Positions 20,945-34,604 are shown, numbered from the stretch's first letter. The stretch is DNA of 64,000 bases from Acanthosepion lycidas (GCA_963932145.1 OZ010600.1:51395657-51459656); one strand, 5' to 3'. Made by a program: numbers and translations. Notes: generated from the sequence alone by a model not told the origin.

Positions 20945-21247
20945 TTTTTTTTTGTTTTTTCAAGTCTTTATTTATTAGTTAAAACCGAAAGGTATATTAG
21001 CTTGTAAGAAGTTGTTTTTTTTTTTGCGAGTGAATATTGCATTAACATTTTTTAGAGATAATGATTAATTCACTATACAAGTTGTACTATTTTAATTTAA
21101 CCTATAACTCGTGAGATAAGATGGAGTCATACTGTTCTCAAAGGTATTTTTGCGCGTAAGTGAATGTAACTAAAACTCGTTTGAAATTCGAATTTGTCTT
21201 CCGACTTTTTATCTCAAGTCGTTATCCATTACAAATCCGCACATTCT
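20945..21247 (-). mobile_element. Decayed chimeric-SINE copy
   Basis: The minus strand shows the tRNA-like TTTGTAATGGATAACGACTTG, the ACCTTTGAGAACAGTA body and the A-rich tail. The 5S-like part is not visible. Diverged. Confidence 0.5.
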
Positions 21248-21569
21248 AAACGGACAGAAAACAAAAACGTAGATAAGACTGGTGAGTATTATTATCCCTT
21301 AAGAATGGAAAATGGAATGAGAACAATCTACTTCCGTAGCACGTTGATCAAAGGATTGAAAATTCCGTGTACAGCGACAGACGACAACTGGAGGGTTCAA
21401 CGAAGATGAACATGATGTTCCAAATAGCAAGAAGACATATGATAAAAATCTCGAATATTCAAAATCGCAATAGCAATAAATTACGTAAATTTTTTAATCT
21501 AAAACAAAATACAATAATTTTATTGGTTGTATTTGATTGATTTGTTTTTCTTTTTTACGGATTATAAAC

Positions 21570-21925
21570 TTTTTGCGTGTTGTTTAAGACAGAGATTATT
21601 TTTAGATTGTAAGAAATTTTTGGAGATAATGAATGAAGATAATAATGAATTATTATTATTACTGATACAATTCCTACTAAATAACTCATAGCTAGAGGGA
21701 GACGGGGTAGATAGAATCATACATTATTACCCAAGGGTATTTGCGCGTAAGGGGATATAATGAAAGCAATTGAAATTGGGACTTAGATCTCCGATTTCGA
21801 ATTTCGAGTCGTTATCCATTACACCACCCACACATCCAAGTTTACCGCACATGGTATTTACCAAGCGGTCACCCCTCTAGGTACTGAATTGACGTTGCTT
21901 AACTTCGATGATCGCACGAGAATAA
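21570..21925 (-). mobile_element. Chimeric 5S/tRNA SINE, minus strand
   Basis: Minus strand: GTTAAGCAACGTCAATTCAG, GTACCTAGAGGGGTGACCGC, ACCATGTGCGGTAAACTTGG, then GGTGGTGTAATGGATAACG, a B box and the CCCTTGGGTAATAATGTATG body. The 5S 5' half is lost beyond 21925. Confidence 0.75.
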
Positions 21926-22046
21926 TGTTATTAAAATATAATTCTGACATGTAGAAATTAGGATACTACCAAACACAAATATTTTTAAAATAAAAATGAT
22001 ATACCTTTTCTGTTTATAATATGTAATTCATGAAAACAATGGATTT

Positions 22047-22380
22047 AAAATTATTTTTCTTATTTCCTCGTTAACGGTTCGCTCTCTACAAGCATTCTCA
22101 AAACTGAAAAATTTAAAGAAAAAAATAGTTACCATGGCAACCTTATCAATTAAAAACGCTGTGGTTAATTTGAAAAATATGTGTTAAAATAAAATGTATT
22201 TTGTAACATATTTATATAATTGTCATTGATTAGTTCACGAATATCTATTTTAAAATGTTATTAACTGTTATTTTTTTTTTACTTAAAGTAATAGAATTGC
22301 TTTAGTAACTATTTTTCCTTAGATTTTTTCAGTTGTTTTGAGAATGCTTGTACAGAGTGAAATGTTAAGAAAGAAATAAA
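22047..22380. repeat. Foldback MITE, ~75-bp arms
   Basis: Left: TTTCTTATTTCC ... CTACAAGCATTCTCAAAACTG ... AAATAGTTACC. Right: AGTAACTATTTTTCC ... CAGTTGTTTTGAGAATGCTTG ... AAGAAAGAAATAAA. The interior is AT-rich and non-coding. No clear target duplication was found. Confidence 0.65.
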
Positions 22381-23505
22381 AAAAATTAAACATGCAACTG
22401 GTTTTCACGAATTCCATCTTCTATAATTCATCAGGTATTTCATATCAAACATTTATTATTTTTGGTTATCTATCTACCTATATATATATATATATGAAAA
22501 ATGCTGAAAAATTATTGGCCTAATCCACTTATAATTTGACTAATACAGAATTTTCTTTTAGAAGAACCTTTCAGCACTCCTTCATGCACTAAAAACATTT
22601 ATTTAGATCTGCGACAATAATTTAATTTTAATTTTTCACTGTTTGAAAAAAAAAAAAAAAAAAAAATCACTCACTTATCTTAAAGAGTTTTAAAATCCCT
22701 CTTTTTAGCAAACCAAATTTTTATGTGCTCCAGTAAAAATAAAATTATTTCGACGTGTATTACTTCAATTCAAATGACATTTTGAAAATCTTTCAAGATT
22801 ACACTTTAACTATACTTTTCATGCAGTTCCTGACAAAATTAAAAGACCATGGCATAAAGGTTATCATTTTTACTGAAATAACAGTCTCGGGCAATTTAAT
22901 TTAAAGGGTTCAACACTATACCCCTTAATTCTATGTCTTAAAAAAAAAAAAGAGAAAAAAAGTACCATCAGTTTTATTTTAAAACATTACGTTCCCTTCG
23001 CAAATCTCTGTTTCCTTACAAGAATTTGACACCCTAAATTTTAAAAAGCATGTTCCTGTGTCATGCACGTATGAACAAGAACTAACGGGTGTTTTCCTGC
23101 AGTCCGCGGACATTAACAAGCCTGAAAATGACTTTTAAAAAAAGTTTAATGGCGACATCATATTTTCTGACCATTTAATGTTGATGACGACCATGCTGAT
23201 GTCTTTACACTTGCAGACCCTCTCGGTGATAATATGAAAGCTGAGAAACAGTCTAATATGCAAATGAAGAATTGTCACTAAAGATATCTATTCAGTACTT
23301 TTCTTATATGTAATCGCCCGACTCTTCTGACAATAGTCTTTAAGTGCACTTCGACCTTTAGTCTTTGACATACGCATGCACACACATACACACACAATTA
23401 TACCAATAGATGCATATGCGTAATCAGTGATTCGTAATCGTATATTAATACGTGTCACTGTCATGAGTGAAAAAATTTAGTTCTGAGGTACTATTTCTGG
23501 GCTCT
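22381..23505. other. AT-rich DNA, no gene
   Basis: Contains poly-A at 22648-22667 and 22941-22963. No coding or structural signal was recognised. Confidence 0.5.
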
Positions 23506-23509
23506 AGCT

Positions 23510-23745
23510 AGATAATGTCAATGATAGATACGAGAGTGGATCAGTAAGTCTGTGTCCTGACACGTAGATATTTGCTGAAAATTTCGTTGTACGTAAATTA
23601 AATTCTATCTTCATACTGTCTAGGTGATTTAAAACATATTACTAAATTAAGTGCATTGACAAGGAAGGAGATTAAATTGAAAAAAAATTGCGTTGTTCAG
23701 AATAAATGCTATAGTATTTTTCATCATTAGGTTACGTTTACGATC
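23510..23745 (+). repeat. Dispersed repeat, copy 2
   Basis: Related to 17460-17660 (see there). Here it starts TGATAGATACGAGAGTGGAT and ends before a (TA)n at 23839. Confidence 0.4.
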
Positions 23746-23838
23746 TTCTTGATGTACCGACGTGCATATAGCGTACCAAATAGATAAGTAGATATAAACA
23801 GAATAAAATCCACAGAAATGCACAAATTAAAATCAACA

Positions 23839-23908
<70 letters not shown>
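23839..23908. repeat. (TA)n microsatellite
   Basis: About 34 TA steps. Confidence 0.95.
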
Positions 23909-23910
<2 letters not shown>

Positions 23911-24062
23911 TAAATGATTTAAAATATGTGTGTAGCGAAGAAACCATATTTTAAATCAGTTAATTTATAATATACTCTGTAAATTTACATTGAGCACTGT
24001 TTTGTAAAAATAAAAAATATCAATAAGAACACCGGATTATATATCTTACTGTTTTTCTTTTT

Positions 24063-24066
<4 letters not shown>

Positions 24067-24102
<36 letters not shown>
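24067..24102. repeat. (TA)n microsatellite
   Basis: About 17 TA steps. Confidence 0.95.
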
Positions 24103-24104
<2 letters not shown>

Positions 24105-24105
<1 letters not shown>

Positions 24106-24310
24106 TGAACATTGAAGTTAACACTCAAAGGTGACAAACTGTTTGATGCTAGACGCAATCACCATTACACACACACATATGTATGTTTTAAGCTATATAG
24201 TATATTTATGGATAAAAGTGTTTATATCAGGGAATATAAAATTGTACACAGAGGTCAACACCGAATGACAAAAGTCTGTTTCATGCATGAACGAAATCTT
24301 CAGGTCATCT
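24105..24310. repeat. Dispersed repeat with GAAAC...CTTCAG end, copy 1
   Basis: TTTTAAGCTATATAGTATATTTATG, TAAAAGTGTTTATATCAGG and CTGTTTCATGCATGAACGAAATCTTCAG (each by position) recur in order at 38058-38190. The last phrase, on the minus strand, is CTGAAGATTTCGTTCATGC then GAAACAG, again CTGANGA-stem-GAAA. Probably another Penelope-type terminal family. Confidence 0.45.
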
Positions 24311-24332
24311 CTCTATCTCTTTATGTGTGTAC

Positions 24333-24336
<4 letters not shown>

Positions 24337-24421
<85 letters not shown>
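24337..24421. repeat. (TA)n microsatellite
   Basis: About 42 TA steps with one phase slip near 24371. Confidence 0.95.
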
Positions 24422-24424
<3 letters not shown>

Positions 24425-24454
24425 CAAAATGAAAAAAAATAAAATTTCAAATAC

Positions 24455-24665
24455 TCCAATGAATTACGGCAATTGCCGGCATATAAGTCGACTTTTTCAC
24501 AATTAAAAAATCTCCTAAAATTCGTTGTATTAATAATCAATAAGTCATCAAAACTTTGATGAAAGTCGTACGGCTTCAATTAGAAAGTAGCAAATGTGAC
24601 TTATCCGACGAATTAAAATAATTTTTAGGGGTCAACTTATAAGTCCTCATACGATAGATTATCAT
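24455..24665. mobile_element. MITE-like element with CGGCATATAAGTCGACTTTTT end
   Basis: The left end reads GGCAATTGCCGGCATATAAG and TCGACTTTTT. The right end holds a diverged inverted counterpart (GTCAACTTATAAGTC). A similar end, ACCGTATATACTCGTGTATA then AGCCGACTT, lies at 46708. Such GTATAAGCCGACTT ends are common on DNA-transposon MITEs; the family was not identified. Confidence 0.4.
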
Positions 24666-24699
24666 CAGATGTTGTAGATACTAATTTTTACCCCTACAT

Positions 24700-24845
24700 A
24701 ATTCCATCAGTACTAACATTATTTTAGTCTGATGAAATCCATTTGAAGGACGAAACGCATTACATAGAATTTTGCCATTTTTGTCATTCAATTACCCACC
24801 ATTTATCTGAAATATAGAGATGATATATCATATTTCTTACGTCTT
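24700..24845 (+). repeat. Penelope-type end with hammerhead-like core
   Basis: CTGATGA (24729-24735, exact core), A, ATCC-ATTTGAA-GGAC, GAAA (24752-24755), CGC, ATT. The first two base pairs of helix I (GT/AC) are possible; the rest of helix I is poor, and an extra A precedes helix II. The following ACATAGA ... TCAATTACCCA matches 12113-12155. Confidence 0.45.
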
Positions 24846-24865
24846 TCTAATTTACATACACACAC

Positions 24866-24872
24866 ACACACA

Positions 24873-24930
<58 letters not shown>

Positions 24931-24953
24931 AGAAAGAAAGAAAGAAAGAAAGA
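24866..24953. repeat. (CA)n-(TA)n-(GAAA)n compound microsatellite
   Basis: CA steps near 24858, TA steps at 24873-24926 and about six AAAG steps at 24931-24953. Confidence 0.9.
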
Positions 24954-25948
24954 GAGGCCGTTTATGTGAAATAATGTCATTTATGCATTTCTGTAGTATA
25001 GAGTAAAGTGAACAATTTCGTGTCTCTCTCTAATTTGTGTCCATGACTCGTGGAGTGTAAATAATAATAATAATAATCATAAAAGAGTAAAGACTAAAAG
25101 ACTATACATGCAATACTGGACAATATGCCCCCACCCCTTCTGAGAGTATGTGCTTTGTAGCTTTGTGCATAAAACCCAAACGTGTGTTAACTTAAAAATG
25201 CGTACGTGACAATCGTTTTTTATGTGGAATATTGTTTAAAAATGGGTAAAACTAAAAACGCATGCATACCCTCTGTATATATTACACTACAGTACACACT
25301 TACATGTCATGTAAGTCATGTATATCCGTTATGCATAAAAAAGCTTAAAACCTTGTGTTGTTATACATCTTGCATGTACGTGTGTGTGTGTGTGTGTGAA
25401 ATCTCAGAAAGCTAAGAGATGACTCGATAGTAAGTTTTCCCTCGACTTCTCTTGTAATCATTGCCGTTTTCTTTTTTTTTTTTTTGCACTTATTGTTGTT
25501 GTTGTGGTTATCTACATTCCAACTTCCCTTTTATTGACTCTCTCTCACTGATCTACTTCCTCCCCTTCACCCCTTACGCTGTGTAGCTTTCTCTTTAAAT
25601 TCTCCCCTCCCTGTTCAGTGTCTATTAAGGCAATGGCAGTCAGTAGCAATACTACAACATTTAATAATAATAATAATAATAATAATAATGATGATGATGA
25701 TAAAGAATGGGAAAATGAAAAGGAAAGAGCAGTAGTAGTAAAAATAAAGCTACTGCTGCAATAGATTTTCTCTTTTTATCTCTTAGTTAAAAAAAAAAGC
25801 AAGGCAAGTTAGTTTTTCTTTTTTCTTTCTTTTTTTATCTCTTTTTTTCCCTTATTTTTCTTTCTTTTTTCTTTTTTTTTTTTATTTCGCAAATAAGCGC
25901 CTTGCTTTTGCCTGCCTCTCCTCATTCGGATCTTGGCCTCCTTAACAA
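24954..25948 (+). promoter_or_regulatory. Probable promoter/5' UTR region of the CBX gene
   Basis: No other gene is present. The 500 bp before the start codon is pyrimidine-rich (25440-25620 and 25800-25900). It contains an (AAT)n(GAT)n run at 25664-25702 but no obvious TATA box at a convincing spacing. A TAA in frame with the CBX ATG lies at 25943-25945, so the reading frame does not extend upstream in this exon. The transcription start cannot be placed from sequence alone. Confidence 0.4.
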
Positions 25949-26017
25949 ATGGAACTACAAGAAATGGGTGAGAGAGTTTTCGCCGCCGAACGCATTCAAA
26001 AAAGACGTATACGCAAG
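25949..26017 (+). CDS. CBX: CBX exon 1: chromodomain N-terminus
   Basis: Encodes residues 1-23 ([20 protein letters not shown], then IRK). The start is fixed by the conserved ME...GERVFAAE N-terminus and by an in-frame TAA six bases upstream; +4 is G. F11, the first cage residue, is here. The donor is AAG|GTAAGA, phase 0. Confidence 0.95.
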
Positions 26018-29000
26018 GTAAGAAACGTCCTTACATCCCAAACTATGACCGATTCTAAATCGTCTAGACACGTAGACCCTTGTGGAACGGTTAAAACCGA
26101 TGTTCCACCCCGATGTAACTGGGTAAAGCGATCCTCAAAATATCACTGGCCTTTTACAAAACGAAAAAATGCCGCCTCGCCTCTTACTTGTCAGTCTTTC
26201 CTTCCTTGAGTTGCACACACGCACTTGCTCGTTTCAAGCCAGTATCTAAAAACTTGTGCTTTATTTAAAAAAAATGTCTGTTATGTCTACTTTTTTACCT
26301 ATTCTTTTGTTAAATAATTTAAAGCATGTATACTTTTATATCTTTTGATTTATTTAAATTAAGAAGATCTACTACTGTTCGCTTGCATACGTATTTTTGC
26401 ATAACAGACACATACACCTATGGAGTAATTAATACTACATGTCTTTATTTTCTCTAGCATTTAAAACTCTTGTTTTTGTGATCAGATGCAAAATATTAAT
26501 GAATAAATATTGAATTTCATGCTTTAAAATAATTAAAAGAAAATGAAAACAAGATTAAATAATTTTATCAGCGATCTTCATTTTTAGCAATTAATAATTT
26601 GTACACGCCACAATTTCCTTCGCTAAAAATGCAATATTTATTTTAAACTCTTGCTTCAGATTAAAAAAAAAAAAACAGAATCATAGATGGTTGCATCTAA
26701 ATTTCAGTTTAAGAAATATATTATTTAAAACCACAATATTGTATAATTTCACTCCTTGTATAATCTATAGATTGATATTTGTTGCTTCGATCCACACCTA
26801 CCGTATTTATTAAGACTACTATGTAATAAAATGTGGCTGATATTTTTTGTTTGTTTCTTACATTTGTCTTGAGAAAATCGTGTGCTTGTAAGATATTTTT
26901 AAAGATTTACTTCCAACTAAATGCCCTGATGTTAAATATAGCCATGAATTTGTTTTTATTGAATAACACGGTTATTGAAAAGACAGTTTTTGATTATAGC
27001 TTTTCTCTTCTTGTCGACCACTTATCGGCCATAAACAGCAAATCGCGCCAGATTCCTCTCACTTTCAATAATACTTTTTACCAAAATATTCCCGTTTGTT
27101 TCTTTATTATTATTATTAATATATATATAATATATTTTATATAGAAATAAGGTTAATTATTTATCGATCTCTTCATTGCTTATCTTTTTTCTCGTTCATT
27201 ATTTAGGATAAAAATCATTTTAAATATGTCTATATTTATTATTACATACAACAATGTTATTTTTGTTGTGTATTTATTATTTGCTTCTTAACTATTTTTT
27301 TTTTCTTTTTTTTTTTAAATTAAATATTTTTGGGGGATTTTGTTTATTTCAGGGCAAAGTTGAATTTTACGTTAAATGGAAGGGATGGTCCCCAAGGTAT
27401 GTATTTAATAATTTATTATTTTAATTATTATTTTTGAATTATTTTGGCAATTATTCAGTTTTTTTTACTGTTGCATTATTTTAATTTTGGGGTTCCTGCT
27501 TATTTTTCCTGATTTATTATTTGAATATATATTTTTTATTATTATTTATTCTGTTCCTGTATTTAAAAACAAAAACTAACTTGTTTTTATTTATCTGGGT
27601 TGGATATAGATTTTCAACCTCAGCAATCACAAAGTGGGGGTTCATTTTCCAATAGAAAGCCTTCAACATTCGATCCCCCTAGTTTATAATTTCTTATTTT
27701 TAAAATTAATTTTCATCACATGAAGGCTTGTTTATTATATGTGAACCTTTAATGATAATAATAATATAATAATAATCCGAGAGAGAGAGAGAGATCTACC
27801 TATATTAATAATAATAATATCTACTTTCGGTCATGTTTGTTTTTAGGTACAATACATGGGAACCAGAAGAAAATATTTTAGATTCGCGATTGATCGAAGC
27901 CTTCAAGAACAGGTATTGTTATTTATTACATGATTCTGTATCCTTTTTATTATTCTTATTATTATCATACTTACTGTTATCACCGTGATCATCTTTTCTG
28001 TTTTGGCATCAGAGAGTGTTGTGTGTGTCTAATCTGAGGGTGTCATGGCGATGTTAGCCAAGTTGTCTATTCGTTTTCCTCCTCCAAGGAGAGAGAGACA
28101 CACACACACAAGACGTGCTTTTATTTGTTTTATTTAAATTATTAATAATTTCTATTTATTTCCTGTTTGTTTGATGCAATAGTCACATTTTTTTTTTCTT
28201 TACTACAAAACATGAAAAGACCACTACCCTTCGTTATTTTCTTTTTCGTTTATGTAAAAAAAAAAAAAAAAAAAAAAACTTCTTCCTCTTTCAATCCCTT
28301 TTAAAAATCACTTCTTCGTTTGTATAACACAAAAATAAAATAAAACCTACTCTCTTTCTTGCTTTTATTTTTTTAACTCCAAAGTCCGATATAATTGCTT
28401 TAAAAAATAATGCATATTTGTCTTACGAAAACAAAAATGTCAACTATTTTGGTTAAACCTCATAATATTTGGGAATAAAAATACTCCCCAAAAAATGAAA
28501 TTATTGTTTGGGGTCATTTTCTTTCTGAAATTTCTAATGGTTCTTTGGATAAATATTTTCTGGCTTAAATTATCCCATTTTAATATTGTAAATAATCTTT
28601 GCATTAATGTCCAATTTATTATCGTTATTTTATTTCGTATTTTTAAAGTAAATTCTGTTTTTGTTTTTAGTCAAGGCGATAAAGATGTTCTTCCACATAA
28701 GAAAGGACCTAAACCTAAGAAAGTAAAATTGCAGGTAAAAATTATTTTTATTTATTTATTTTTTTTATTTTTGTACATCTTTTTATTATATTTTATATTT
28801 ATTCATAAATTCACAAATGTTTGATTATTGTCATATTTTCTTTCGTGAAATTTGTCTTTTCCGAGAGATGTTTTAAAAATGTTATGGATTTTTAAATTTT
28901 TTAGTTTAATTTTCTTAATTTTCTATTGAAAGAAATATTTTAATCTGTTTTTTGTTTTATATTACAATCATTTATTTTTATTTTTTGTGTGAAACGAGAA

Positions 29001-32000
29001 AAAGTTTTAAAAAAGCAGTGTTTAAATTTTAAAATGTCGATTAAATAAGTAATATAGTTATATATTCTGTAATAATACAGTAATAATCGTAGGTTAAAAA
29101 GCAAACTAATTTTTTTTCTTTTTTCTGCTATTATAAAAAATATTTTGTTTTTGTTAATAAAAATAAAATCTTTCGGACAAGATTTCATTATTTCACCTTT
29201 TATGCATCAATAAACTAAATTTGTGGCTAAAAAACATTGGACCACAATGAATTTTTTGTTTTTATTATTTAATTTATAAATTGTCACGTTCAGAAAAAAA
29301 AATTGATATTTATTATAATTCAACAAAATTCTACATTCTGAACGTGACAAACAACGATTTATGATCACTTATTTATTATTTTTTTTTATTTTTATTTTAT
29401 TAAGAGTTTCATAAAGATTACAAACTGCACCGAAATTTTGTGGGATTAAAAAAAAAATAAAAAATAAAACTTACTTTTAAATCCTGTGTTAAATTAAAGA
29501 TGATAATTCATGTGTTGTAAATCTTTTTTTATAGTACATGAAATTGAAATGTAAACAAGATGAGTTTTGTACCGGAATTCGTATTTCACGAAATACCCTT
29601 TTTCCTAACAAATTAAATAACTGTCGTACTTATCTTAATATTAAGAATCTGTTTAAAATGATCCATGAATAATTGAAATGATAAAGAAAAAATGTATTTT
29701 ATTGCCCTTCTATCCTCCACTCCTTTTTTTTTTTTTTTAATACGAAAATTGTCCAGGACTTTAATTCTAGAATTATTATTATGATCTAAATTTTAGCACC
29801 CAATCTCTGAAATGAATCTTATTCTTATAAAAAAAAAAAAAAAAAAATGTTTTAAGATTGACAAAGCATTGAAAATTTGTAAAGTTTGTAACTTCGGATC
29901 CCAAATAATTTAGTAGTTTTTAAATGATTGACTTTTGTAAACTTTAGATTTCTGAATGTTTTATTGCTTTAAAGAAAAATATTTTCTTTATTTGACTGTG
30001 AAACATTAATGCTGTGTTGAACAAATACATAAACTCTAATAAAAATAATACAAATTAATTGATAACAGGATTTTTTTAGTTTGAAAATATTGTTCCTCTG
30101 TCAATAATTAAGTTTTAAAATTAAAAAAAAAACAAAAAAACAAAACAAAATGCTTTTATAAAAATGTAACATGATATTGTAAGTATGCATGTGCAAAGCT
30201 AAAATACTGGGAAATTTTAGTACATACCTAATCACAGAAAAGATAATGTACAGGATTAATAATTTTAAAATCTCAAATATTCAATGACTTAAAAACTTAA
30301 AATTAAAAATCCCAAAGTTAAATAAAGGTATTTTATATCTTTATAACTTTATCTAAAATTGAACCAATTCATTTAAAAAAAATTTTCTTGCTAAAAACTT
30401 TTACTAAATAAAATTCATACTCAAGTGATCAAAAGATTGTGAATATTGATAGTTTATTACTGTTTAGTCAGAAATTCTTAGGTTATGTGTGTGTGTTATT
30501 TTTATTTATTTTTTAAATTTTACTTTCCAAGACATATCACATTGAAACCCTGGTTCTTGTATGATATCAGGCATGGTCAGTAACTAGATAGGTGACTGTT
30601 TGAGAATACCGGGTGTTGTAAGCTTGGATGTGCAGGTGGTGTAATGGATAATGGCTTGGAATTCTTAATCAGAGAGCCAAGTTCCAATTCCAGTGGGGCT
30701 CGTTATATTCACTTATGCACAAATACTCTTGGGAAAGGTATGAGTCCTTCTCTTCTCCCCCATGGGATAATTAGTTGTATCTCTAAATCATTATTTCCCA
30801 AAAAATGTTCTTACAAATATTAAAAAAAAAAATTTTCTGGTTTTAAATAACCTACAATTGGTTAAGCCATAGAGAATGAACCAGACAATCAACTTTCTAA
30901 GTAAAACTTACAAACATTACAATGATGAACAGTGGTGCACTAGGGTTAAAGATATTAGTTGCCAGGAGACAAATGGGACTGATCCATAACTACAATACTA
31001 TCATTTAATTTTCATAAAAATACATATGAAAAAAATGAGTACAATTAAATTTTTTATGGAAAAATGTTTATTTCTTGTGTACATGTACTGTACATATTAC
31101 TGGCAGTAGATATCAAATGCAAATAAAGCATGTTATGATTGAATTTCTTTTTTTTTTCAAATTTTTGGATATCTTTTATTTACTGCACAATTTACACATT
31201 AACAGATAGTTATTGTATGCAGTTCACTATATTAAGAGCAATCATTTTTGTTCACTATATGTTTGTGTGAATCTGCCAATAATTGCTTCTGCATCCAATT
31301 CATCTAACAATTCCTTTTCAATTGAGAAGAACATGTATGATTCCAAACTCTCTTCAGACAGCAAATTTCTTTTAATTATTTTCCAAAGAGAATTTAAATC
31401 TTGAAAATGTCCTCACATTTGACTTGATTAACTGATAGTGTGCAGATGACTTTATAGTTTTTATTACTAAAACGGTTGTCTGTTTTTGTTTGTTTATTTT
31501 ATTTTTATTTTGATATGTGGGGCCCACTCCATCAGGGGCCTCATCTGCCATTGAGCAAGCTTGACACACTGGCCAGTCCACCACTGTTGATGAACTGCAA
31601 AGTTATATTCAATCAAAATTTTCATAAACTTCATGAATATATCAATCTGTCAAAAGATACAAAATAACTTCTGTAAATTAGCACAATTGCATCAGTTGTT
31701 ATTTTAATTCTAATAACTTTTTCAAATGAAAAAGATTGAATGACATTTGTTTATTTGGGAGTAAACTGCAGGATTTTCTTAGAAAATTGGCCAAAATGTC
31801 TTCATTTAATTTTCTTCTTAAGTGAACAAACATTTTAACCATTTTAACAAATTTTATCTTGTAAAAATCAATATTTTTAGTCATTATAGTGCTTAAATAC
31901 TGAATATTAAAACACATTTTACTAAATTCACTTAAATTTGTTCAACTTAAAATGATCATTTTAAATTGCTTTTTTTTTTTTTTTCTCCATTGTTATTACC

Positions 32001-32982
32001 ACTCAAACATTCCAGTTAAAAATTGAATATTTTTTCTTCTCTCTAGTTACAAAGAAAATGATTTGTTTTTCAATTTCATTCTAAATTTGTATCAATAATT
32101 GTATTGTCTTGCTTGTCAGAAGAATTAGAGAAAATTAACTTAAAAGATTTTTGCATTATAAAATTACTTTTCTCTTGTCAACTTCATTGACAAAAGATAA
32201 TTGTCTTCAGATTGCTTTGATTGCTTACAATACTAGATAAAAGGGAGTTTTTTTTACTTTTGTTGATATAGAATCAAATGCATCATTTATAAAGAGTATT
32301 TTATTTTTAGCCTTCATACTTAAGTTTGGAAAATCCTAAATCAGATTTTTAGCACTAAGTTGGTGAATTTATCCATTTTATTGATTATAATTTTGTGAAT
32401 ACCTTCTTAAAAATTAAAAATGTCTCAATATAAATAACTTAGTAATTTATGAACTAGTTTACTTGTCACCAAAAGATGACAACTATATTTTATTTTTTAA
32501 TTATAATGAAAAAGATGAGAAATTAATTATCTGTTAAGTTTAAAATAACAAATTTCAGTTTTTTTTTTTTTTCATCGTCAGAAGAATTACTAAGAATGTG
32601 ATTGATTTGTTTATTACAGCTTAATCAACTATTTGCAGGATATTTAAAGCTAGAACATATTTTTAGATTGTAAGAATTTATTATGGTGATAATGTGTTTT
32701 TGTTGTTTTCTATTGATACAAATTATACTCATTAACCGATAGCTGGGGGTAGATGAGATGGATTCATTCCTTTCCCAAGGGTATTTACATGTAAGTGAAT
32801 ATATTGTCTTTCCAGTTTCCAATTCCAACCTGTTATTACACTATCCACACATACAAGCTTACATTATCTGTTATTCACAAGCAATCACCCATCTAGGTAC
32901 TGACCAGTCTTGATGTTGCTTAACTTAAGTGATCATATGAGAACTATGGGTATAAACCTTGTAGATGTGTTAAACACACACA

Positions 32983-33044
<62 letters not shown>

Positions 33045-34604
33045 GGCATCAGTCCCTCTTTTGTGTAAGTTTTTTTTCTAGACATGTAAAAACTGTCTAA
33101 ATGTTCTTTATATCAGTGTTTTCAGCTATTCTCTTAGCCATTACCAAGATTTTTCAGTTAAAAATAAAAAACATCCTCAATAATGGCTAGTAGAATAGCT
33201 GAAAGTGCGCTCTCTCATATATATATATATGAGAGAGAACATCAGACAGTTTTTACATACTTTGTCTAGAAAAGTAAAACACTTGTATGAATGCAAGAAA
33301 AATTGAATAAAAAGCCTAATTGCAGTTCCTTGTCGGTCATCTTTAATGAAACTTATATTGCCCAGAAAGGACTTAATAGATTTTATTTTAATTTTGTAAA
33401 AATTAATTATTACTCTAAACCAGGGGTGAATTGTGACCAAAGTAAGTTTAAGGGGAGGAATGAGAGCAATTATAAAATTTGGCCTCTCTGGCCTGTGACC
33501 TTGAAAAGGAGGGGAGAATGGCATTCTGACAAATGGTGAAAGGGGTGCATGGGGCAAGTTTGAGAACCCCTGCTCCAAACATTATTTATACATCTGTTAA
33601 TTACTTCAAAAATTCAAAAGACTTAATAAAAGCTCTACATAGCTTAGCAGTCTAAAGCACAATGGATCATATTTTTTTCCTCTACAAAAGAAGGAACATA
33701 TTTTCTTTTAAGTTTTGTGAATGTGCAGGCCAGTAGACATAATTCATACTAAAACAAACAAGGCTTCTATTCAAACACGTGTATCCACTATAAATAATAC
33801 TTAGAGTTATATAATAAATTTTGTTTTATCTTCTATACACTTTAATTCAAGTTATTTTCTTAGAGGTTTTTATTTATTATTGTTTTGGCAGTTAAGTATC
33901 CGTGATTGATTTGTCTCTTTGTTGTTTTTTTTTGTTTTTTTTATAGTTTATCAACCTCTCATGGTTTATTTAAAGCCAAAACCTCATTGGGATTATAAGA
34001 ATTTTTTTTAAGTGATTATTGCATTAACAATTTTTCCTGATACAATTACTACTATGTAACCTATAGCTGGAGGGTGAAGATGGATTATTACCTTTCCCAA
34101 GGGTATTTTCTTGTAAGTGAAAGTAATGAACCTGACCGGAATTAGAACTTTGCTCACTGATTTCTCATCCTGAGCCACTATCCATTATGTCACACACATT
34201 CTTATCTATGAAGCAAAATGTTTATTTATCATAGCATCAGAATAAGATTATGCATATATTGTCTTTGTTCTACAGTAAAATTCAGATGAAGTAAATTTTC
34301 TAAGGAATTGTACCTTGATAAACATTTCTTTTATCTGTAAATCTTACAAAGCTGTTATCCATCAAATCTATTCTTGCTCATAAATGAGCAAAATCATAAG
34401 GCAATTCAAACCAAATCTTCATTATGAAAATGTAAAAGATTTGGTTTGAATTGCCTTATGATTTTGCTCACAGCAATTCCAGACACTTCTTTAAAATGCT
34501 TTACTCTTTATCTTTAAGGATTTAAGTTTTATTTAAAAACAAAAAGATGGGGATGGGTTTTTTTTTTTTTTTTTTTTTTTTTTCACTGATTCTTTAATCA
34601 AATC

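Noticed and set aside
26833..27144. 103-codon frame in CBX intron 1
   Set aside because: Phe/Ile/Leu/Asn-rich low-complexity AT translation inside an intron; no family match.
33177..33578. 133-codon minus-strand frame
   Set aside because: It crosses a foldback element and a hAT MITE and has no domain; incidental.
34385..34470. Calling the hairpin a microRNA gene
   Set aside because: Arms pair perfectly over 35 bp, unlike usual animal pre-miRNAs, and no expression evidence exists. Kept as a repeat and a finding.
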